Below are positions 1 to 5,457 of a stretch of DNA of 8,130 nt, in pieces. Numbering within the stretch: the first letter of the stretch is position 1; each line of letters begins with the position of its first letter. A model generated the notes under the pieces. It saw nothing but the letters and a program-made list of their open reading frames with translations. It had not been told where the DNA came from and searched no databases. Made by a program: the position numbers and the translations under genes. Location: the NCBI GenBank assembly GCA_023386395.1, contig JAEWJV010000247.1:1-8130 (forward strand), in the 5' to 3' direction. The DNA comes from Bacteroidota bacterium. GTDB taxonomy: Bacteria > Bacteroidota > Bacteroidia > Chitinophagales > Chitinophagaceae.

Positions 1-328
1 ATACATTAGAGGTAATCTTTTCGAAATGGTGTCCATATGAAGAACTAAGCTATCGCCTCTTAACTACTAACAAATACCACATAATTATACACCTCGCCAT
101 CAGGATCAATGTATTTTTATTTACTCAGCAACCGCCTTTGCGAGGGATACGTTTAAAGATCACTTTACCATCTCGTTCTACATAGTCGCCCGATATTTCT
201 CCCTTTCAAATAAGTAATAAGTAAGGTTAAAAAAGTACAAATCCAGGTGTCGGGGCGATTTGATGAAACAAGCTTTTGTGAAGAAAACAATCTATTACTA
301 TGGCAAACGATATTAAAGTACAAAATGC

Positions 329-373
329 CAGGCTTAAAAATTTTATCCTATTCATAAATTAATTTTAAGCCTG
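329..373. repeat. Inverted repeat with 11-bp perfect arms
   Basis: CAGGCTTAAAA at 329-339 is the exact reverse complement of TTTTAAGCCTG at 363-373, separated by a 23-base AT-rich loop. It lies about 83 bases past the stop codon of the minus-strand AraC gene. It could act as a terminator, but the loop is long and there is no clear U-tract, so I call it only an inverted repeat. Confidence 0.6.
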
Positions 374-385
374 TTAATTGAATCA

Positions 386-421
386 TTTCAAAGAGGTGAC
401 GACTTTCGAAAAGGTATCACC
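386..421. repeat. Hairpin repeat, copy B (possible terminator of the AraC gene)
   Basis: Fifteen bases, TTTCAAAGAGGTGAC (386-400), and then CTTTCGAAAAGGT (403-415) are shared exactly with the copy at 2454-2491. The segment can fold as GGTGA/TCACC (395-399 with 417-421), a small internal loop, then CTTT/AAAG around CGA. It begins about 35 bases after the stop codon of the minus-strand AraC gene, a sensible terminator position. No convincing U-tract follows, so a dispersed repeat with another role is equally possible. Confidence 0.55.
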
Positions 422-455
422 GTAACAATAAAAAGAACCATAGATTTTGATTTCG

Positions 456-1379
456 TCAGTTGAATGACTGCCTGAACTTCAAAGGTGAAAGATTTGTTTT
501 TGTCTTGAAAAGTTTGCTGAATGATTGCGGGTATTCAAAGCCTAATTCGTAAGCAATTTCACTTACTGATTTATCGGTGGCAGATAATTTTTCTTTTGCT
601 TCTTCAATTAGCTTGTCATGAATGTGTTGCTGTGTACTTTGTCCTGTCAATACTTTTAGCAAGCCGCTTAAATAGCTTTGCGATACGTTTAATGACGCAG
701 CAATGTCCTGAACCGCCGGCAATCCTTTTGTTACCAGGTCATCGCTGTTGAAATAATCTGTAAGCAATTTTTCCAGGCGGTCAAGGATTTGATGATTGGT
801 TATTTTTCGCGTGATAAACTGTCGTTTATAAAATCTTTCTGCATAGTTGAGCAAGGTTTCAACTTGTGAAATGATGATACTTTGGCTGAATTGGTCAATG
901 TTCGAATGATATTCCTGTTGAATGTTGTGAATGATATTTTGAATGATTACGTCTTCCTTTTCAGAAACAAACAACGCTTCATTTACTGAATAACCAAAGA
1001 AATCGTATTGCTTTATTTTTTTAGCCAGTGACGTGTTCCATAAAAAATCAGGGTGAAGGAGCAACATCCATCCTGATGATTGTTTCGATAGTTCATTTTT
1101 GTCCGGTTTAATGCCGAAAACCTGGTGGGGCGCTATGAAAAACATCACGCCTTCATCAAAGTCGTATTGCTGCTGCCCGTATTTTATTTTTGCGCTTATC
1201 CCCTTCTTAATAGAGATAGAATAAAAATCCAAAATCAAACTCTTCGGTTCATTGTAAGGCAAGCTCCTGAGATGTTCAGCATTCACGATGCTTATCAGGG
1301 GATGCTCCGGCTTTGGCAATTTTCTAAACCGGTGAAACTCACTGATGGTTTTAATTCTGTATGGTTTTGTATTTGCCAT
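456..1379 (-). CDS. AraC-family transcriptional regulator
   Basis: The predicted protein has 307 residues, normal for the AraC/XylS family. The N-terminal two thirds contain the beta-rich sensor-type domain typical of these proteins. The C-terminal part carries two helix-turn-helix units: VQDIAASLNVSQSYLSGLLK at about residues 223-242, and a second, SEIAYELGF...SFSKLFK, at about 273-292, followed by the usual LSPLKFR ending. I chose the ATG at 1379 (MANTKPYRI); the frame extends upstream to a TTG that overlaps the preceding gene. The start lies 13 bases after the stop of the NmrA-like gene, so the two are probably co-transcribed. The regulator likely controls that oxidoreductase and itself; direct repeats upstream of the pair are candidate binding sites. 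The effector cannot be told from sequence. Confidence 0.93.
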   Translation of the reverse strand: MANTKPYRIKTISEFHRFRKLPKPEHPLISIVNAEHLRSLPYNEPKSLILDFYSISIKKGISAKIKYGQQQYDFDEGVMFFIAPHQVFGIKPDKNELSKQSSGWMLLLHPDFLWNTSLAKKIKQYDFFGYSVNEALFVSEKEDVIIQNIIHNIQQEYHSNIDQFSQSIIISQVETLLNYAERFYKRQFITRKITNHQILDRLEKLLTDYFNSDDLVTKGLPAVQDIAASLNVSQSYLSGLLKVLTGQSTQQHIHDKLIEEAKEKLSATDKSVSEIAYELGFEYPQSFSKLFKTKTNLSPLKFRQSFN

Positions 1380-1392
1380 TTTTACAATATAC

Positions 1393-2289
1393 TTATTCCT
1401 GGTGATAGGCAGTCGCAAATTCCTTTACAAAATCCTTCAGTTTTACTTTGCCTAAAGTTGGCCGGTTTTTATAATAATCTTCATACAACCTGCCCGTATG
1501 CGTTGCAGCGTTCATTTCCACCATGCCCGCTGCAAGATGTGGCGCCATTCCAATTTTTTCCAGGTTTTTTTGGTATTGTTCATTGGAAATAATGGTCCAT
1601 TTCAAATCAGGTTTACCGATGGCCTCGCCTAAAATGCCGGCCACTTCATTGCAGGTAAGTTCTTCGCTGGCTATATAGCGTATTTTTCTACCTGTAAAAT
1701 GTTGGGTTATTTCTTCGGCGGCAACAGTTGCGATATCAACCGGAGACACCAGAAGCACTTTGTCATCTGCGCCATAATTGTAGCTAATAACTCCCTGCGT
1801 TTTTATCGCATGGATAGTGGCCAGCAAATTATTAAAAAAACCAACAGGCCGTAAAAAAGTAATAGCAACATCATCCGGCAACGATCTTAAAATATTTTCC
1901 ATGTGGTGTGAATGAAGAATAAGGCCACTGCCTTTGTGCAGGTGAGCGCCAATACTGCTGAGATATACTACACGCTTTAGACCAGATTGCAAAACAGCCT
2001 CTGCATAACCATTGGCCAATTGTGTGTAATACGATCCGGGATCAAAGCTATGATTGAAGAAAGGAACCGGCGGGGTCATTAAATAAAATACATCAGCGCA
2101 CGTGAAAGTTGCTGTCAGAAATCCGATGTCTTCTATCGCACCGGTTGCAGCTATTGCCCCTAAATCTTCAATTTCTTTTTGTCTTTCTGCTTTGCTGCTG
2201 ATAACTGTTACAGAATGTCCTTTTTGCACCAACTCCTGTGTAAGTGGTCTGCCGGTGTGCCCTAATGAGCCTGTTAATACTATTTTCAT
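1393..2289 (-). CDS. NmrA-like NAD(P)-binding oxidoreductase (atypical SDR)
   Basis: The 298-residue protein starts MKIVLTGSLGHTGRPL. It has the glycine-rich nucleotide-binding motif GxxGxxG at residues 7-13 after the first beta strand, as in NmrA-like and NAD(P)H-binding atypical short-chain dehydrogenases. Supporting segments are VVYLSSIGAH, with a strand-end serine pair, and a later FLRPVGFFNN, which resembles the [F/L]RP segment of this family. No classical YxxxK active-site pair is evident, so it may be a redox sensor or a quinone/NADPH-type reductase rather than a typical dehydrogenase; the substrate is unknown. I prefer the ATG at 2289 because it begins directly with the first beta strand; an in-frame TTG at 2322 adds only a charged tail. 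It is the first gene of a unit with the AraC-family regulator. Upstream repeats suggest dedicated control. Confidence 0.9.
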   Translation of the reverse strand: MKIVLTGSLGHTGRPLTQELVQKGHSVTVISSKAERQKEIEDLGAIAATGAIEDIGFLTATFTCADVFYLMTPPVPFFNHSFDPGSYYTQLANGYAEAVLQSGLKRVVYLSSIGAHLHKGSGLILHSHHMENILRSLPDDVAITFLRPVGFFNNLLATIHAIKTQGVISYNYGADDKVLLVSPVDIATVAAEEITQHFTGRKIRYIASEELTCNEVAGILGEAIGKPDLKWTIISNEQYQKNLEKIGMAPHLAAGMVEMNAATHTGRLYEDYYKNRPTLGKVKLKDFVKEFATAYHQE

Positions 2290-2371
2290 TTTCTGTCTTT
2301 TTTGATATTGCAAAGTGTGCAATAGTCAAACTACAGATATAACCAAATCTGCTTTTGTTGTAGTCAAATAT

Positions 2372-2400
2372 GAAGTGTCAATAAGAATGGAAGTGTCAAT
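2372..2400. promoter_or_regulatory. Candidate operator: two 11-bp direct repeats upstream of the NmrA-AraC pair
   Basis: GAAGTGTCAAT occurs at 2372-2382 and again at 2390-2400, 18 bp apart. Related TAGTCAAA boxes occur at 2323-2330 and 2361-2368, giving four GTCAA-containing boxes between the gene start and 2400. Tandem direct repeats near two helical turns apart are the usual form of AraC-family binding sites, so the regulator encoded at 456-1379 is the obvious candidate ligand. Binding is inference; the repeats are plainly visible. Confidence 0.45.
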
Positions 2401-2453
2401 TTTATGGTTTTCGGCAGGCTTATCACAAATGTGCTCATACTCTTTACAAATTA

Positions 2454-2491
2454 TTTCAAAGAGGTGACATCTTTCGAAAAGGTGTACCTCT
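2454..2491. repeat. Hairpin repeat, copy C (possible terminator)
   Basis: This copy folds well. AGAGGT (2460-2465) pairs with ACCTCT (2486-2491). After a one-base bulge, ACATCTTT (2467-2474) pairs with AAAGGTGT (2478-2485), with one G-T pair, around a CGA loop. It lies within a few bases of the TGA of the small minus-strand ORF at 2493-2636, so it could terminate that transcript. It shares about 28 identical bases in two blocks with the copy at 386-421. Confidence 0.65.
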
Positions 2492-2492
2492 G

Positions 2493-2636
2493 TCAATCAA
2501 TAAAATGACGCTTGTTTATAAACGCTCTTGAAGAATTCTTCTTTTTAGAACCTGATACGAAGCACAAAGCTTCATTTAACCATTGAACAGCCAATTTCTT
2601 GTAGGTGCTTTTATGTGTCCGGTTTTCTTTTTTCAC
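2493..2636 (-). CDS. Small lysine-rich ORF, unknown
   Basis: This 47-codon frame starts at a GTG that overlaps the stop of the upstream ATP-pyrophosphatase-like gene by four bases (GTGA), a layout typical of translational coupling. The predicted peptide is basic (KKENRTHKSTYKKLAVQWL...) and ends next to the hairpin repeat. I recognise no domain. It could be a small protein, the tail of a gene whose front was lost when the upstream chimera formed, or chance. The overlap is the main support. Confidence 0.3.
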   Translation of the reverse strand: MKKENRTHKSTYKKLAVQWLNEALCFVSGSKKKNSSRAFINKRHFID

Positions 2637-2923
2637 GCTGTTATGTCCGCTTGCCAATATTCAAAAGTTTTTGTTTGTCCGTTGTCTAACCTGATGTCAT
2701 AAGAGATTTTGTTGGGCGGTGTAAAGCGGAATACCAATGCTGTCAGCTTGTTTTGACAGTATTTCAACAGGATAGAATGAATGGAAGAAGTCAATGTTTC
2801 TTCGTTAATTGTTGTCAGTAATGAAACAACGTCAAACTGATTGTCTTGTAAAATGGTTTGAAGTGCTAACGCAGAGTCTTTTCCACCGCTCCAATTAAAT
2901 ACTGCTTTTTTTCTTTGGTTCAT
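2633..2923 (-). pseudogene. Truncated, apparently chimeric ATP-pyrophosphatase-like gene (diphthine-ammonia ligase family N-terminus)
   Basis: Residues 1 to about 45 match the start of the adenine-nucleotide alpha-hydrolase/ATP-PPase family related to Dph6. They include FNWSGGKDSALAL, the signature PP-loop that binds ATP pyrophosphate, followed by SLLTTINEE and SSIHSI. Family members run to roughly 220 residues, with conserved segments after this point. Here the similarity stops near residue 50, and the remaining ~46 residues (LVFRFTPPNKISYDIRLDNG...) do not look like the family; they read like the C-terminus of another protein. The product has 96 residues and would lack most of the catalytic fold, so I call it a probable pseudogene by fusion or recombination. 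The ATG at 2923 is a natural family start. It lies 33 bases past the palindromic spacer at 2956-3202, and it overlaps the small ORF at 2493-2636 by GTGA. Confidence 0.65.
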
Positions 2924-2955
2924 TCTGTTCGTTTGAGGGTCGCACTAAACTTCTG

Positions 2956-3202
2956 ACTAACGTAACAGGATGATAGCGCAAGTATGCAGGGCTGGCCTTG
3001 TTGTATGGGGTACTTGTGCGGATTGCTTTGTTTTATGTTGCAAGGCACAAGTACGCTGCGCTGCAAAAGCTAAACCGCATACTTGCGTCAGATAGGGGTA
3101 AAAGCCAAACAGAATCCGGCCAGGCCCGATATTAGCTGATAGTAATACAACAGCCAATTGTTATTCCGTCTGCCAGCCTTGCGGCAAACCTTTGGTTAGC
3201 GG
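2956..3202. repeat. Palindromic spacer E1 (cassette-boundary-like)
   Basis: The left end is ACTAACG (2956-2962) and the right end GTTAGCGG (3195-3202), in inverted orientation. Two perfect nested inverted repeats lie inside: CGCAAGTATGC at 2977-2987 with its complement at 3077-3087, and GTACTTGTGC at 3010-3019 with its complement at 3045-3054. The right part, TTATTCCGTCTGCC followed by CTTGCGGCAAACC, is homologous to the right end of spacer E3 (TTATTCCGTCTGCCCC, ACTTGCGCAAAACC) and to that of E2. The open frames that cross it show no protein-like features, so I treat it as non-coding. Confidence 0.75.
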
Positions 3203-3217
3203 TTCGTTGTTTTGATT

Positions 3218-3619
3218 TTATCCGGTCAAGGATTTTGAAACTTGAAAGCTGTCTTCTAATAATCTGTATCGCACAATTTTGTTGTTTTGAATACGCATTT
3301 GAATGCAAAATAATGAGTTAAGAATATTGTTCGTTTTAACCATCTTTGTCGAAAACTCCCCAACGATTACTGCATTTTCTCCGTCTGCAAAAATGTTGTC
3401 AATATTTGCAGAAACAGGCTGTGTATTTTTCCATAATAATTCATAAAAGTCAGAAACTTCTTGCCGGGTATTTCTTATTCCTAACCAGGTTGCTTTAGTT
3501 TCATCACCTGGAATATACCAATCCACAGTTTCACTGAAAAGCTGCGTTAATTCTGTCAAATTTCTTTCTCCAAGATATTTAAGAAAATCCTGAACGACTT
3601 TGTTTACGTTGTCTTCCAT
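3218..3619 (-). CDS. NTF2/SnoaL-like protein (ketosteroid-isomerase fold)
   Basis: The 133-residue protein fits a single NTF2-like domain. An N-terminal helical part (VQDFLKYLGERNLTELTQLF) leads into SETVDWYIPGD, the strand that usually lines the pocket. Alternating strands follow (AVIVGEFSTKM, FCIQMRIQNNKIVRYRLLEDSF), ending in the typical RLLEDSF-type edge. Small one-domain members serve as isomerases, hydrolases, dehydratases or merely binding proteins, so the reaction cannot be assigned. The ATG at 3619 begins the first helix directly. The gene sits alone between spacers E1 and E2: its start is about 45 bases past one and its stop 15 bases before the other. No leader peptide, so cytoplasmic. 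It appears intact. Confidence 0.85.
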   Translation of the reverse strand: MEDNVNKVVQDFLKYLGERNLTELTQLFSETVDWYIPGDETKATWLGIRNTRQEVSDFYELLWKNTQPVSANIDNIFADGENAVIVGEFSTKMVKTNNILNSLFCIQMRIQNNKIVRYRLLEDSFQVSKSLTG

Positions 3620-3664
3620 ATGTACATAGTTTCATTTTAATTAGTGATTGTCATTTTACAATGA

Positions 3665-3858
3665 CCGCTTACGGCCACAGCTTTGTGCAGGTGGGAATTA
3701 TTATTCGTCTGCCCACAACCGCAGCCAAATTATAAATAAAAGTTCAATGTTTAATCTGTTGCTTGGCGATGTTCGTCCGCTGGAGATGAAGCTGAGATTT
3801 GCAAAAAAGTTGATTGGACTTCCGTTCGCCCCACTTGCACAAAACCGCCTGTTAGCGG
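3665..3858. repeat. Palindromic spacer E2
   Basis: The left end is CCGCTTACGG (3665-3674) and the right end GTTAGCGG (3851-3858). TTTGTGCAGGTGGG at 3682-3695 pairs with CCCACTTGCACAAA at 3830-3843, 13 of 14 positions matching. The inner segment 3704-3791 is homologous by eye, at roughly three quarters identity, to 8042-8130 in spacer E6, and in part to E3. The open frames in both directions across this stretch are composed of the repeat and are not genes. From its end to 3933 I see no gene. Confidence 0.8.
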
Positions 3859-3933
3859 ATGGTTTTCTTCGGCAATGGCTAATCATTATCTGTTTATACA
3901 AAAGCCGCAAGCCGTAATAGCTTTGAGTAATAG

Positions 3934-4521
3934 CTATAGCGTTTCAGCAATTTTTTTTGCAATTAGATTGAATTCATTTAAAGAGGTCGTACCGGTCATT
4001 TTATTTACTTTGATGAGAAATATTTTATCAGCTTTTCTTACATAAACAAATAGGGGACTTTCTCCAAACCAGGCTTCGTCTCCCATATCATGAAGCTCTT
4101 TAAAACCTATAGCATTCTCATTCGCATTTTTATAGAATGAATAAACGTTTTTGGCAGATGTAACATCGGCATACTCTTCGAGCAGGAAGTAAACAACACC
4201 GGTTCTTCCTGTTTTCTTGTCTTTGGAATTAGCCATATACCCGGAACTATATATAAAAGCATCCTTTTTAATCATTGACATACTGTCAATATACCTGGGA
4301 TATTCACCTTTAATCTTTAATGTACTGTCAATTAAATGAGCGGATTCTCCCATTATTTTTTCAGCATCGGCTAATGTAAATAAATTATCCAGAGGATTTG
4401 AGTTTTGCGACTGAACGCTATTTGTCAGAGAATCCGTTACCATAGAAGATCCGTTGTTAGAGCTGTTGCATGCTGTCAAAATCAAAGTTGTCAAAGCTAA
4501 AAATTTCATGATTTGTTTCAT
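3934..4521 (-). CDS. Putative lipoprotein, unknown function
   Basis: The 195-residue product begins with a short signal, MKFLALTTLILTAC, ending in a lipobox (LTAC), so Cys18 should be lipidated after cleavage by signal peptidase II and the protein anchored in the cell envelope. A Ser/Asn-rich linker follows. Then comes a soluble domain with LFTLADAEKIMGE near residue 50, FYKNANENAIGF..., and a C-terminal helix (FNLIAKKIAETL). I do not recognise the family. The frame stays open for 103 more codons upstream, but that part runs through spacer E3 and is not credible protein; the ATG at 4521 precedes the signal peptide, and a second ATG at 4509 would also work. About 130 bases separate the start from E3, leaving room for a promoter. 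The gene is alone between spacers E2 and E3. Confidence 0.85.
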   Translation of the reverse strand: MKQIMKFLALTTLILTACNSSNNGSSMVTDSLTNSVQSQNSNPLDNLFTLADAEKIMGESAHLIDSTLKIKGEYPRYIDSMSMIKKDAFIYSSGYMANSKDKKTGRTGVVYFLLEEYADVTSAKNVYSFYKNANENAIGFKELHDMGDEAWFGESPLFVYVRKADKIFLIKVNKMTGTTSLNEFNLIAKKIAETL

Positions 4522-4652
4522 TTTGTTTTCTGTTGGTAATGTTTGTGTCAAATTAAAATAAAAGCATAAAAGCGGGTTTACAATTACATGAAATGCAGCA
4601 ATTCCTTTATCAAATGTTTTTTCTGACGAAGCGAAGGTGTGCAACAAGCTTG

Positions 4653-4851
4653 CCGCTAACGTGAGGTATTTGCGAAGGCAGGGAAACAGACTTCCGTCCC
4701 GAACCGTCAGCCGAATGTAGAATAAAAAAGTTGATTGTTTGTTCGTTTGCTCATAGCATCCGGTCTGCCCGGACTGCTGCTGATAGCAGCACAATTGCAG
4801 ATGTTTATTCCGTCTGCCCCACTTGCGCAAAACCCCGTGTTATTATGTGCG
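4653..4851. repeat. Palindromic spacer E3
   Basis: The left end is CCGCTAACG (4653-4661) and the right end centres on GTGTTATTATG (4837-4847). Left GAGGTATTTGCGAAGGCAGG (4663-4682) pairs imperfectly with the right CCCCACTTGCGCAAAACCCC (4817-4836), and ACAGACTTCCG (4686-4696) with CCGTCTGCC. An interior perfect hairpin, GCTGCT-GAT-AGCAGC, lies at 4776-4790. The segment from 4698 (CCCGAACCGTCAGCCGAA... then AATAAAAAAGTT) aligns with the cores of E2 and E6. The upstream frame extension of the lipoprotein gene runs through it but is not protein-like. Confidence 0.8.
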
Positions 4852-4859
4852 TTTGCAGG

Positions 4860-5099
4860 CTAAGAAATTCTTCTAATTCCCGATAACCAATTTATTGTCC
4901 CATGTTTCTTCCAAATCCGTGTCGCCCAAATGCAACCTAGAACAAAACCTATTGCAGCTATTGTCAGCGCAACAATTTTTCCTGTGTGAGTGTTCCACTT
5001 CAAGTAAATGAGAAATGATATGAGTCCTGCACCTAAAGTCACACCAATTACGATTTGCAACCAGCCAACGATTTCTAATAAAAGTTCAAAAAGTTTCAT
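4860..5099 (-). CDS. Small integral membrane protein, unknown function
   Basis: The 79-residue product has two predicted transmembrane helices, about residues 8-32 (IVGWLQIVIGVTLGAGLISF) and 43-64 (KIVALTIAAIGFVLGCIWAT). A basic C-terminal tail (RIWKKHGTINWLSGIRRIS) suggests that both ends face the cytoplasm. I recall similar short two-helix proteins of unknown function in Bacteroidota but can give no name. It begins 10 bases after the end of the zinc-ribbon frame, so the two are read from one transcript. Its stop is next to the right end of spacer E3. It has no enzymatic motif; the frame is intact. Confidence 0.75.
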   Translation of the reverse strand: MKLFELLLEIVGWLQIVIGVTLGAGLISFLIYLKWNTHTGKIVALTIAAIGFVLGCIWATRIWKKHGTINWLSGIRRIS

Positions 5100-5109
5100 G
5101 TTGCTATTG

Positions 5110-5403
5110 TTAAAACCAATATTGATGCATTTGTGTCAAGAATTCGTTGTCAGCCACATTGTAACGTGATTTGTCACCAATGACTGCGTCAATACCACAA
5201 TTAGGACAAAGTGCGGTCTGTTCATCGTCCGCCCACTCTTTAATTTGTTGAGGCTTGAAAATCGTCTGGCAATAAAAACAGCCGCAAGCGTCGCTCAGTA
5301 AAACTTATTGTCTATGTCTGATTGAATGCTTGTGCGGTGCCAAAATTATTTCTTGGTCATACTTTGTCAAACTGAGCAATTTTGGTATTGCAATTAATAG
5401 CAT
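5110..5403 (-). pseudogene. Zinc-ribbon protein interrupted by an in-frame TAA
   Basis: Reading from the ATG at 5403, the frame gives EIILAPHKHSIRHRQ, then a TAA at 5305-5307, then continues VLLSDACGCFYC... to a normal TAA at 5110-5112. The downstream part has two cysteine clusters, CGCFYC and CPNCG, as expected for a small zinc-ribbon protein, followed by a C-terminus ...EFLTQMHQYWF. I recall this overall pattern (APHKHS, CGCFYC, TALCP.CGID, YWF end) from a family of small bacterial proteins of unknown function; in those I would expect a residue such as Glu at the stop, so GAA to TAA is the simplest event. No start codon follows the stop closely enough to restore the cysteine cluster. The ATG at 5403 touches spacer E4. 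It is the first gene of a pair with the membrane protein at 4860-5099. Confidence 0.75.
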
Positions 5404-5457
5404 ATAACGGCTCGGTATTTATGCTGGCGGGGCATTCAGCGTAATATCAGCCCTGCT
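5404..5457. repeat. Short palindromic spacer E4 (probably truncated)
   Basis: TAACGGCTCGGTATTTATGC (5405-5424) followed by TGGCGGGGC matches the left arm of E3 (TAACG, GAGGTATTTGCGAAGGCAGG) in order and spacing. Only about 54 bases separate two genes here, so the central core and most of the right arm seen in other spacers are missing. A weak inner complement remains near GCCCTGC at 5449-5455. Confidence 0.5.

Larger units (their letters stand above)
1..455. other. Gene-poor left flank with decayed coding-like fragments
   Basis: I see no intact gene here. On the minus strand, a short open stretch ending at a TGA at 125-127 reads ...GDYVERDGKVIFKRIPRK..., with an in-frame TGA only about 26 codons upstream. 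A second stretch, about 53-107, reads YIDPDGEVYNYVVF and ends at TAA. Both look like real protein sequence by composition, but neither has a start or a useful length, so they may be remnants of one or two broken genes. The region also holds an inverted repeat (329-373) and a hairpin repeat (386-421), listed separately. Positions 8-34 resemble that hairpin repeat in degenerate form. Confidence 0.35.

Noticed and set aside
1125..1592. 155-codon plus-strand frame across the AraC/NmrA junction
   Set aside because: It is antisense to two well-supported genes and has no domain features.
2957..3157. 66-codon minus-strand frame inside spacer E1
   Set aside because: It is wholly within the inverted-repeat element and its translation has no domain-like features.
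3648..3917. Open frames on both strands across spacer E2
   Set aside because: They consist of palindrome sequence that recurs, out of frame, in other spacers; neither has a recognisable domain or protein-like composition.
4522..4830. N-terminal extension of the lipoprotein frame
   Set aside because: It runs through spacer E3; a signal peptide with lipobox starts at the internal ATG at 4521.
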